A DNA stretch of 64,000 nt, taken from the IMG/VR virus record IMGVR_UViG_3300006810_000040, positions 1 to 64,000 of that record. The stretch is one strand, 5' to 3'. The notes below the pieces were generated by a model. It searched no databases, was not told the DNA's origin, and saw only the letters and a list, made by a program, of their open reading frames with translations. This stretch comes from a virus. Both the position numbers and the translations under genes were made by a program. The stretch's first letter is position 1. Every line of letters starts with the position of its first letter. Shown here piece after piece: positions 1 to 8,478 of the stretch.

Positions 1-3000
1 GACCCCGACGCCTACAGCTACAGCGGCGGGATCTACGTCGATCACCCCAGCGGCGAGACCGAGGAGGAGCACGTCAAGGCGTGGGTCTACCAGGGCAAGA
101 CCCTGCGCGAGGCCCACACCAACATCCGCCCCAAGAAGGCGAAAATCACCTACGACGCCCTGCGTCGCGCTGGGTACTCGGAGATCCGCCGGCTCTACAG
201 CGGCGACGGCGAGCCCACCCAGTACCGGCTGGTCAAGAAGGACGACGCCATGCGCGCCACCTACCGCGGCTATGCCGACGCGATGGGGGCGCGGTTCACC
301 AAGGGCGTCGTGCGGCTGACGCGCAGCAAGAGCGTTCCCGCGTTCCACGGCAAGGTCCTGCCCAAGGCCGGCACCATCGAGCGCGCGGACGACTGGAGCT
401 GGGCCGACAAGAAGGCATCGACGGGCAAGGGCAAGAGCACGCGCTGGAAGCGCCACGTCGGAAAGGAGGTCAAGCGCAGGGGGCCGGAGATCACCGGCAA
501 GGTGGACGAGGCCCGCATGCTGGGCGACTTCCACCTGCGCGCGGTGCAGTTCGGCAACTGGGTGAACGACGAGGACGCACGCGCCAACCTCAAGAACTGC
601 CACGCGGCCCTGACCGACCTGGCCGAGATCATCGGCATCCCCACGCAGGCCATCGCTCACGGCAACCGACTGGGCCTGGCCTTTGGGGCCCGTGGCAGCG
701 GCAACGCGTCGGCGCACTACGAGGGGTCTCAGCTCGCCATCAACCTCACCAAGACCAAGGGCGGGGGCTCCCTGGCCCATGAGTGGGGGCACTTCATGGA
801 CCACGTCCTGACCGGCACCGTCCGCGGCGTGGGCGACGTGGAGCTCAAGCAGGACGGCAACCGGCTGCGGGTTCACTTCCTGTCCCACTACGAGGGGCAC
901 CCGGCCGTGCCGCCCAAGGTGGCCGAGGCCGTGCGCAACGTCATGGCCTCGATCAAGCACGGCGACCCGAAGATGGTGGACATCGCCACCGAAGAGGCCG
1001 CGCTCAAGGCCGACTGGGACGAGTGGGGCGCGCGGGTCAGCAAGTTCAACGTCGCACCCCGACCCAAGACCCCTGCGGAGCGGGACAAGTTCGCGGCGGA
1101 TCGCAAGGCCATCGTGCGGGCCCGGGACGAGCTGAAGCGCCGGCAGAAGGACCTGTCAGGCAAGCGGGCCGGCAAGTCCGATTACACGCGCCACGCGGAA
1201 GCCCTGGGCGACTACTGGGGCCGCCCCCACGAGATGTTCGCCAGGGCCTTTGAGTCGTTCGTGGAGGACGAGCTCGCCAACGCTGGGCGCGAGAACACCT
1301 ACCTGGTGACGGGCACTCAGAAGCAGTACAGCGTGCAGCGCGCGAACATCAAGACGCCCCTCGAGCCGTACCCGCAAGGCGCGGAGCGGGCCCGCATCAA
1401 CAAGGCAATGCGCGCGTTCTGCGACGCCCTGGCCGAGACCTCCGCGCTGCGGAAGGCCCTGGACGCCATCGCAGTGCAGTCCGCTCAGCGTGAGCAACAG
1501 CGAAGCGGGGCGACGGGCTGGGTGCCGCTGAACAAAGGACGCCCTGGGTTGGTCCTGGTGCCGTCGAAGTCCAACCCGCAGATCAAGCGCTGGCAGCGCC
1601 AGGGGGGCCCTGCGCCCTCTCAGCAGCGCCGCCGAGCTGCACGTCCCGACGCAAGGGCCGCTCGCCGAACGCGGCAGGAGCAGCCAGCGGCGAAGCCCCA
1701 GGCCCACGCTGGCGCATCCGCAACGGGCAAGGTCCACGACGAGCCCATGCCGAAGCTACCCGAGGGCTTCAACGACATGAGCAAGCGCGAGCGCGCGAAG
1801 CTCACCAGCGACTGGGGCCAGGTCCAGAAGGAGATGGACGCCCGCTACGAGCGCCCGACCATCGGCAGCGCCGCGGACGGCACGGCCTACCTGGAGAAGA
1901 TGGCGAAGGACGGCTGGATCAGCCCGCACAACGTCGAGTGGGGCACGGTCTGCTTTGAGTCCCTGGGCCGGCAGCTGGAGGCCGCGGGGGCCTCTCCAGA
2001 GGACACCACCGAGCTGATGAGCATGGCTGCGCAGAAGCTCATTCACCAGGAGCACGAGAGCGTCCGCCGCACCCTGGGCGACCACGGCCTGCGCCACATC
2101 GGGCGCAACATCATGCAGATGGACTCCATCCTCGACGCCCTCGACGAGGGCGGGCTGGCCGCGGAGCCTGCCGAGCGGGCCGCTGCCGTCCTGGCCATGA
2201 TCACCCACGACATGGGCTACACGATCCCCGCCATCGCCCGCGGCGGGTTCGATGTGAAGGACAACTACTACCACCCCAACGCCAGCATGGAGCTCTGGCG
2301 GACGGAGGTGGGCGAGAGCCACGCCCTGCAGCGCGTCCTGGGGTCCACCCTCACCAACAAGGCCGCGGGCTGGATTGTGTCGCACTCCAGCTCGCACATC
2401 GACTGGGAGCGCGACGGCGTCGGCACGGCCATCCGCCTGGCCGACAACACGCACCTGTTCGCGGACAAGATGCCAGAGGTGCTGTACAACCAGCCCCAGG
2501 CCGCTGAGCTCATGGCCAAGATCGCCATCGCCAAGAAGGAGGGCGTGGCCATCGACGGGCTCAAGGCCCAGCTGGTCGCGCACATTGAGCGCCGTACCGA
2601 CATCGGCGAGCCCCAGAAGTCCGCGCTCAGGCAGGCCGCGGGCGAGATCTCCAAGCGCACCCCGAAGTTCCTGGCCTCGCGCCTGGCCGGTCGTGACGCC
2701 AAGTTCAGCTTCGACCGCGCCAGCCTCACCATGAAAGTGGACGTGGAGCGCAGCCCCCTGCGCGAGGCCATCGGCCAGACCTTCGGGGCCGACGCGAAAG
2801 ACAAGCAGTTCATCAAGATGCTGGGCGACTTCGGGGTCAAGGCCGAGAGCGTTGAGGACCGCACCCGGCTCGAGGGCGACCGCGGGGCCATCGAGTTGGC
2901 CTGGGTGGACTCCAAGCCCCCGCCCAACGACATGGAGAAGAGCTACGCCGACGCCCTGGGTCGCGTCCAGAAGCAGTGGGGGCGCATCAGCCAGCGCGGA

Positions 3001-3699
3001 AAGAAGGGCCGCGACACGTACCGGTTCTTCCACGTCCTCAAGAAGGGCGTGCGCTTCACGTTCCTCCTGGATCTGGCGAAGGCCGTGGTTCGCAACAGGA
3101 ACTACGAGGCCCGCCGTGGGCTTCGCCCGCCCGGCACCGGGTGGGAGCCCATCCCCCGCACCGCGCGGCGTGGCTGGCGGAAGCCCAAGGGCAAAGGCTT
3201 CGACTACTGGTATCCGCAGCTGGACAAGAAGCCGCAGAACGTGCGGGAGCACGCGGTGCGCCTGGCCAACGACCTTGGCGAGCTGCTACGCGCCGGCTGG
3301 GACCGGCTGGAGCACTCGGCCAAACACACGTTCGCGGAGTTCCCCGCGGCGGCCAAGGCCCTGACGCGGCTCGCGGGTGGTGAGACGTTGTCACGCGAGG
3401 ACAAGATGAAGGTGCTGAGCGTTGGGATCACGCTTGGCCATGTAGCGCTGGCGCTGGTTTCAAAGGGCGCGGCCCCCGCCATCGCCAAGCTGGGCCAGAA
3501 GCTGCTGACCCACACGGTGGTGGAAGCGGTCTCCAGCCACCTGACGAAGGTGTACCTGGGCAAGGCGGGCCTGGAGCTGGTCGGCAAGGCCGTGGACCTG
3601 GTGAAGGCTGGGGAGCTGACGGCCGAACAGGCGAAGTTCACGCGCGGCATCGTGCAGGCCGTCGCGGACGAGCTGGTGCGCACGCAGCGTGCCCCATGA
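1..3699 (+). CDS. Large polyvalent protein: LPD1-type metallopeptidase-like domain plus HD domain (5' end missing)
   Basis: The reading frame is open from the first base, so the true start lies left of the window; 1,232 residues are visible. Around residues 181-265 it carries the LPD1/antirestriction-type signature (AVQFGNWVND, GLAFGARGSG, then SLAHEWGHFMDH with an HEWGH metallopeptidase-like centre). Around residues 695-770 there is an HD-phosphohydrolase pattern (H, ITHDMGYT, YYHPNA). Residues about 1139-1177 are hydrophobic. Such multidomain proteins are known in phages and conjugative elements as polyvalent proteins delivered with the DNA to counter host defence; that role is inferred here. 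It overlaps the next gene by ATGA. Confidence 0.85.
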   Translation, partial: DPDAYSYSGGIYVDHPSGETEEEHVKAWVYQGKTLREAHTNIRPKKAKITYDALRRAGYSEIRRLYSGDGEPTQYRLVKKDDAMRATYRGYADAMGARFTKGVVRLTRSKSVPAFHGKVLPKAGTIERADDWSWADKKASTGKGKSTRWKRHVGKEVKRRGPEITGKVDEARMLGDFHLRAVQFGNWVNDEDARANLKNCHAALTDLAEIIGIPTQAIAHGNRLGLAFGARGSGNASAHYEGSQLAINLTKTKGGGSLAHEWGHFMDHVLTGTVRGVGDVELKQDGNRLRVHFLSHYEGHPAVPPKVAEAVRNVMASIKHGDPKMVDIATEEAALKADWDEWGARVSKFNVAPRPKTPAERDKFAADRKAIVRARDELKRRQKDLSGKRAGKSDYTRHAEALGDYWGRPHEMFARAFESFVEDELANAGRENTYLVTGTQKQYSVQRANIKTPLEPYPQGAERARINKAMRAFCDALAETSALRKALDAIAVQSAQREQQRSGATGWVPLNKGRPGLVLVPSKSNPQIKRWQRQGGPAPSQQRRRAARPDARAARRTRQEQPAAKPQAHAGASATGKVHDEPMPKLPEGFNDMSKRERAKLTSDWGQVQKEMDARYERPTIGSAADGTAYLEKMAKDGWISPHNVEWGTVCFESLGRQLEAAGASPEDTTELMSMAAQKLIHQEHESVRRTLGDHGLRHIGRNIMQMDSILDALDEGGLAAEPAERAAAVLAMITHDMGYTIPAIARGGFDVKDNYYHPNASMELWRTEVGESHALQRVLGSTLTNKAAGWIVSHSSSHIDWERDGVGTAIRLADNTHLFADKMPEVLYNQPQAAELMAKIAIAKKEGVAIDGLKAQLVAHIERRTDIGEPQKSALRQAAGEISKRTPKFLASRLAGRDAKFSFDRASLTMKVDVERSPLREAIGQTFGADAKDKQFIKMLGDFGVKAESVEDRTRLEGDRGAIELAWVDSKPPPNDMEKSYADALGRVQKQWGRISQRGKKGRDTYRFFHVLKKGVRFTFLLDLAKAVVRNRNYEARRGLRPPGTGWEPIPRTARRGWRKPKGKGFDYWYPQLDKKPQNVREHAVRLANDLGELLRAGWDRLEHSAKHTFAEFPAAAKALTRLAGGETLSREDKMKVLSVGITLGHVALALVSKGAAPAIAKLGQKLLTHTVVEAVSSHLTKVYLGKAGLELVGKAVDLVKAGELTAEQAKFTRGIVQAVADELVRTQRAP

Positions 3700-5201
3700 G
3701 TGGCCCCCGCTTCCTGGTCAAGGCCGACCAGCTCAACCTGTTCGGCGGCAAGACCACCGTGAAGGCCCACGTCCGCCGCACGCCGAAGAAGGCGACGCCG
3801 GTCAAGCAGCACACGCGCAAGCGCAAGCCGTCGAAGCCACGCACGTTCGCCCAGTCCTACTACCCACCGAAGCGGAAGGACCGGCCCACGCTCTGGGGAG
3901 CCAACGGGCCCGACGACAAGACCGTCAAGCAGTGCAGCTGGTGCGGCATCAGCGACACGCCCGGAGCCCAGCGCCCCAGCCCTGGCCACGAGAGCGTCAC
4001 CTACCTGGGCCTGTCCGAGCGGACGCACTGCCCGACATGCCGGATCTCGCCCACCGACCCCCAGGCTGCGCTCGACGACATCCTGGAGCGCCTGGAGCGC
4101 ACCGACCTCAAGGCGAAGCCACGCCGCGAGCTCGAGGCCGCCCGCGACCGCATGGAGGCCGCCAAGCGGCGCGAGGCCCCGACCAACGAGGAGTGGAGGG
4201 CCGCGCACTGGCTGCCCGACGGCGAGCCCACACACCCGGGCTGGGTGACGGGTGCCTACTGGGAGACCACGGGCACACCGTCACCGGAGAAGGGCTTCCT
4301 GCACCTGGTGCGGGGTCCCGACGACCCGGCCCGCATCAGCCGGAAGGAGCGGCAGGCCGCGAGCTCCACCAGCGCAGTGGACTGGCGCGCGGCGTTAAAG
4401 GACACGAAGGAGGGCTGGAAAGCCAGGATCCTCAAGGTCCTACATGAGGCCGACGCGCCGGGGCTGACGTTCAACGCCATCGTGCTGGCCATGACCGGTG
4501 GCAACTACACCGCCGACATGGTCCACATGACCGAGGCGACCCAGGCCCTATGGGGGCTGGTCGAGGCCCGCGTGCTCGCGCACAGCGCTACCCAGGTCCC
4601 GCTCTACTTCGCCCTGGTCCCCGAAGGCATCGAGCCCAAAGGGCCCGCCTGGAACAGCGTAGCCAACTGGCGGTTCGACCACTGCGGCAAACGCCACTAC
4701 TGCGGCGCGAAGGGCCCGGCCGTCGAGGCGTGCGAACTCTGCGGCACCAAGGTCCACCGCCCGGAGCCCCAGAAGCCCGTGGCCCTGCACTGGGATGCGC
4801 CCTGGCCGCTGGAGCCCCCAGAGGCCCAGCTGACCCCGCAGCAGGAAGCCCTGGACGAGGACGACCGCCAGCGCCGGCTGATGGCCGGCGTGGACCCCGA
4901 ACCGGGTGCCGTCCACGAACTTGGGCGGGTTCTGTGGGCCCTTGACCGAGCCATTGAGGAGACGGACGGCTACGGGCGGGACTGGCTTCGAAGCCTCCGA
5001 ACCAACACCCGCGATGTGTGGAAGATCAACAAGCGCAAGGGGTTCGCCACTGACAACGTCAACAACGCCGTCCAGGATGTCCTGGGCGGGTTGGCGGCGA
5101 ACACGCTGGCAGCAGCGTCGGGGCGGGGCGTCCACAAGAAGATGACGGCAGCCGCGGCGGCAGCGGCAATCCTCGCTCACCACATGAAGGGGGCGTCATG
5201 A
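3696..5201 (+). CDS. Polyvalent-cassette protein with two zinc-binding cysteine clusters
   Basis: 501 aa, function unrecognised. The first ~45 residues (QLNLFGG at 11-17, then VKAHVRRT and PVKQHTR) are nearly the same as the start of the next gene, although the rest of the two proteins is unrelated. There are two cysteine clusters: CSWC near residue 80 with HCPTC near 110, and HYCG...CELCG near 335-350, suggesting zinc ribbons. The C-terminus is alanine-rich. The ATGA overlap upstream and a 4-nt overlap downstream place it in one translationally coupled operon with the metallopeptidase-like protein and the methyltransferase, so a co-injected anti-defence or DNA-binding role is plausible but not shown. 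Confidence 0.8.
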   Translation: MSGPRFLVKADQLNLFGGKTTVKAHVRRTPKKATPVKQHTRKRKPSKPRTFAQSYYPPKRKDRPTLWGANGPDDKTVKQCSWCGISDTPGAQRPSPGHESVTYLGLSERTHCPTCRISPTDPQAALDDILERLERTDLKAKPRRELEAARDRMEAAKRREAPTNEEWRAAHWLPDGEPTHPGWVTGAYWETTGTPSPEKGFLHLVRGPDDPARISRKERQAASSTSAVDWRAALKDTKEGWKARILKVLHEADAPGLTFNAIVLAMTGGNYTADMVHMTEATQALWGLVEARVLAHSATQVPLYFALVPEGIEPKGPAWNSVANWRFDHCGKRHYCGAKGPAVEACELCGTKVHRPEPQKPVALHWDAPWPLEPPEAQLTPQQEALDEDDRQRRLMAGVDPEPGAVHELGRVLWALDRAIEETDGYGRDWLRSLRTNTRDVWKINKRKGFATDNVNNAVQDVLGGLAANTLAAASGRGVHKKMTAAAAAAAILAHHMKGAS

Positions 5202-6931
5202 TCCGCTTCCTGCTCAAGAGCCAGCTGGGCCTCTTCGGCCCGCGCAAGGCCGAGGTCAAGGCCCACGTCCGCAAGACCACCAAGGGCGTCGTGCCCGTCC
5301 AGCAGCACCAGCGCCAGACCAAGGGGCGCAAGCCGCCCACGACCGTCCACCAGGCCATGAAGCGCGCCGGCAAGGCCATCGAGCAGGTCTACGGCGTCCC
5401 CTGGGGCCAGGTCGGGGCCTACCTCAACTTCTACGCGGCGTTCGGCACCAGCGGCCCCGATGCGGCCAAGCACGATGGCGGCCACGACCTGGTGCTCAAG
5501 CTCGAGGACAGCGGCCTGGTCCGCGCGCGGCGCGTCAGCGGCTGGGATCCGCAGGCCGACGGTGGCCCGGCCTACCGGATCGACAAGCAGGTGGGGACGG
5601 CGCAGCTCGACCTGAGCGACCCAGGCAGCTGGGAGGGGCGCATCCAGGGCCTGGTCGAGAGCCTGCTGCTGTCCGATGGCCGCCCCACTGTCCTCGAGCT
5701 CTACGCTGGTATGGGCGGGCTGGCCCATGGGGCGAAGCGCGCGGGCTTCCGCGTCGTGGGCATGGCCGAGCGCGACCCGCACGCGCTCAAGACCCTGGAG
5801 CTCAACAAGCAGGACGACCTGCTCGAGGGGCGCATCTACGACGTGGACCTGTCCAAGCCCCCGCCGTTCGCGCACCTGCGCGGGAAGGTGGACGTGGTCA
5901 CCGGGGGGCCCCCGTGCCAGCCGTTCAGCCGGGGCGGCGATGCGGCTGGCCAGTTCGACAAGCGCGACGGGTGGCCCCACCTGCTGCGCGTCGTGGAGCA
6001 GGTCCAGCCTGGCTACGTCGTGGCCGAGAACGTCCGCGGGCTGATGGACACGAAGTTCCAGGGCTACCGCGACCTGATCCAGCAGGAGCTGGCCTACCGG
6101 CACTACGCGAGCAAGTGGGTGCGCGCGTCGGGGCCCGACTTCGGGGTGGCCCAGGACCGCGAGCGCGTGTTCCTGCTCGCGTGGCGCAAGGGCAGCGCCC
6201 CCTACCGCGAACCCGTCCACACCACGGAGTGGGACGCCCCAGACCTGGCCGATGTCATCGACGAGTGGGGCGAGATGCGCGCCGAGGAGATGCGGGCCCC
6301 GGTCCCCAGCGCCCTGACCGACAAGTGGCTCAAGAAGCACCCACCCAGCGACCCCGCGGCGAAGACCACCGCCTTCACCATGGTGGCCCGGCACGGGGCT
6401 GGGTCGGTCAACCTGGTCCGAGTCCCGGCCTACAAGGTGGGTGGTCCCGTCCTGGTAGACGACCGGGGTGAGAGCGGCATGGAGCAGGCCCTCGCCCGCG
6501 AGCTCGAGGCGCAGCTGGACCAGCCGGAGATCACCTACTTCGAAGCCGCGGCGCTGGTGGACCAGCAGGGAGGCGCGGCCGCGGTCTCCGCGCTCCTGGA
6601 CAAGGTCATGGCCCGGCACGGCGACACATGGGGCCGCGGCGTCATCGACGGCACCATCACCCGCGTGGACGGCGACGCTGTGTGGGTGTCCACACCGGGC
6701 GCGGGGGAACAGCGATTCGCCCGCCGGCACGTCTACCCCTACGCCCAGGACGTGAAGCGGATGCCCACGTCGATGATGGCGGCCGTGCAGGACTTCCCGC
6801 CGAACTACAAGGTCAGCGGGGGCCTGAACGCCCGGGGCCGCCAGATCGGCAACGCTGTGGCCCCCGGTATGGGCGCTGGCATCATGCTGGGGCTGCCCAT
6901 CGCCCCCGAGCTGGTGGACCTGGAGATCTGA
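5198..6931 (+). CDS. DNA (cytosine-5) methyltransferase with polyvalent-type N-terminal tag
   Basis: 577 aa. Canonical C5-methyltransferase motifs are in order: motif I ELYAGMGGLAHG (~166), catalytic motif IV GGPPCQPFSRGG (~237, Cys in PCQ), motif VI AENVRG (~276), motif VIII QDRERV (~318), and C-terminal FPPNYKV with GNAVAP (~533-555). Enzymes of this family transfer a methyl group from S-adenosylmethionine to cytosine C5. About 160 residues precede motif I, more than the family needs; they include the QLGLFGP/VKAHVRKT tag shared with the preceding gene. The long stretch between motif VIII and the C-terminus would hold the target-recognition region. Likely protects phage DNA from host restriction. 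Confidence 0.93.
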   Translation: MIRFLLKSQLGLFGPRKAEVKAHVRKTTKGVVPVQQHQRQTKGRKPPTTVHQAMKRAGKAIEQVYGVPWGQVGAYLNFYAAFGTSGPDAAKHDGGHDLVLKLEDSGLVRARRVSGWDPQADGGPAYRIDKQVGTAQLDLSDPGSWEGRIQGLVESLLLSDGRPTVLELYAGMGGLAHGAKRAGFRVVGMAERDPHALKTLELNKQDDLLEGRIYDVDLSKPPPFAHLRGKVDVVTGGPPCQPFSRGGDAAGQFDKRDGWPHLLRVVEQVQPGYVVAENVRGLMDTKFQGYRDLIQQELAYRHYASKWVRASGPDFGVAQDRERVFLLAWRKGSAPYREPVHTTEWDAPDLADVIDEWGEMRAEEMRAPVPSALTDKWLKKHPPSDPAAKTTAFTMVARHGAGSVNLVRVPAYKVGGPVLVDDRGESGMEQALARELEAQLDQPEITYFEAAALVDQQGGAAAVSALLDKVMARHGDTWGRGVIDGTITRVDGDAVWVSTPGAGEQRFARRHVYPYAQDVKRMPTSMMAAVQDFPPNYKVSGGLNARGRQIGNAVAPGMGAGIMLGLPIAPELVDLEI

Positions 6932-8478
6932 TGAGCGACTGGAAGCCGCACTGGCGGCAGTGCAAGACCAGCGGCAACGCGATCTGGACCCTCAACTGCG
7001 ACAAGCAGGGCGACGAGGTGCGCGTGCGCGTGCCCTGGTCGCGCCGGCACGACTCCGCGGGCTGGCCTCGAGGCGAGAAGTCCCGCGTGCGCTACCGCCA
7101 TGAGGGGCGGGAGTACAGCGGCCTGCACGTCAGCAGCGGCGACGAGGGCATCACCGTGCTCAGCCACGACGGCAAGGTCCACCGCCTCAAGCACGGGCGC
7201 TATACCCACAGCGCCGGAGCGAAGCCCCAGGACCCCAAGGCGGCGACCGGCACGAAGCAGGACAAGGCGGCACCGACCGGCACGAAGCAGGACAAGGCGG
7301 CACCGACCAGCACGAAGCAGGACAAGGCGGCACCGACCGGCACGGACCTGCTCAAGGCCGCATGGGGCGAGCTGATCCTCCTGGTCAAGGGCGAAGACCC
7401 ACCCACGGCCGAGCGCTTCCAGGACTCCAAGAAAGGCGCACAGAAGCCCTCCAAGCTCATCGACCGGGTGCGCGGGGCCGCTGCCCGGCAGGACGCCGCC
7501 AAAGCCAAGGGAGGCGGCGCGGAGGGCATCCCTGGGGCCAAGAAGGCCGCCCCGGACAAGTCCCGCGAGGTCAGCAAGGGCAAGGGCGGCAAGTACCCGG
7601 CGCTCAAGCCTGGCCAGCGCTGGATCACCGTCCACCCCAACGGCAGCGACGAGAAGGGTGTCCCGATCCTGCTGGACCCTGAGCCCGATGGGTCCTTCCG
7701 CGTGGTCGGTGGGGCTGGCGGCAAGCTGAACCACCTGATCCTGACCGGCGTGAAGTCCGAGTCCGAGTACAAGGCCAAGGCCAAGGCCAAGCGTGAGGCC
7801 AAGAAGGCCGCCGAGAAAGAGCGTCGGGCTGCGATGACCCCTGACGAGCGCAAGGCCGAGAGGGCCGAGAAGACCGCCCGGAAGCAGGCCGTCACCGCGG
7901 CTGAGCGCAAGTTCATCGACGACGTGCAGAACCGCATGGGCGGCGTCGACGACGAACTCCCGGAGGAGGAGCTGGACAAGCTGAGCCCCAGCGTGCGTCA
8001 CAAGAAGGAGCGCAGCCACCACCGCAAGCGCCTGCGGCAGGCTCAGAAGCGCGTGCGCGAGGTCAGCGACCAGCTGGTCGAAGAGGGGATCCGCTCGCCC
8101 GAGATGGCCGAGGCCATCCGCAGCGCCCTGGACGAACGCCCCGAGGTCCTGGCAGAGGCCCAGGAGATGGCCAGGAGGTCATGGACGCGGTCGCGGTCGA
8201 GAAGGCCGCGAGGGAGGCCAACCGCGCCAGCACCACGCGGCGCAAGCTCAACCCTGGCGTCAGTGCCCTGGTCGAGGCCGCCGAGGACGCCCTGGACAAC
8301 CTGGAGAGCTTGGAGGGCGAACTCGGCGAAGTGCCCGAGGAGTCCGAGACCGTCACCGAGCTGCCCAGCGTGGCCACCAAGCAGGAGGCCAGGGCGCACA
8401 TCGAGCAGGCCCGCCTACTGCAACAGATCGCGACCGGCGAGGCCGACATCACCGACGACGGTGTGCGCGAGGCCATGA
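6931..8478 (+). CDS. N-terminal part of giant polyvalent helicase protein (frameshifted after ~8172)
   Basis: Starts in a TGATG overlap with the methyltransferase. Up to about nt 8172 (414 codons) the product looks like protein: a 10-residue tandem repeat (GTKQDKAAPT) near residues 106-138, RWITVHPNG near 229 and GGAGGKLN near 260 (motifs I associate with phage methylase/helicase polyvalent proteins), then a charged coiled coil. Beyond 8172 this frame becomes Arg/Ser/Pro-rich, typical of out-of-frame reading, while the -1 frame continues with sensible sequence into the 8181 gene. Joining the frames at 8172 would give a single protein of about 1,881 aa ending at 12,575. Either a one-base loss in the assembly or a real break. 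Confidence 0.75.
   Translation: MSDWKPHWRQCKTSGNAIWTLNCDKQGDEVRVRVPWSRRHDSAGWPRGEKSRVRYRHEGREYSGLHVSSGDEGITVLSHDGKVHRLKHGRYTHSAGAKPQDPKAATGTKQDKAAPTGTKQDKAAPTSTKQDKAAPTGTDLLKAAWGELILLVKGEDPPTAERFQDSKKGAQKPSKLIDRVRGAAARQDAAKAKGGGAEGIPGAKKAAPDKSREVSKGKGGKYPALKPGQRWITVHPNGSDEKGVPILLDPEPDGSFRVVGGAGGKLNHLILTGVKSESEYKAKAKAKREAKKAAEKERRAAMTPDERKAERAEKTARKQAVTAAERKFIDDVQNRMGGVDDELPEEELDKLSPSVRHKKERSHHRKRLRQAQKRVREVSDQLVEEGIRSPEMAEAIRSALDERPEVLAEAQEMARRSWTRSRSRRPRGRPTAPAPRGASSTLASVPWSRPPRTPWTTWRAWRANSAKCPRSPRPSPSCPAWPPSRRPGRTSSRPAYCNRSRPARPTSPTTVCARP
7246..7344 (+). repeat. 30-bp in-frame tandem repeat (3.3 copies)
   Basis: Three consecutive 30-bp units start at 7246, 7276 and 7306, followed by 9 bp of a fourth. 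The units are almost identical (one substitution in the third) and encode the decapeptide GTKQDKAAPT, a charged linker between the N-terminal segment and the GGAGGK region of the polyvalent helicase protein. Near-perfect DNA identity points to recent expansion by slippage. Confidence 0.9.
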
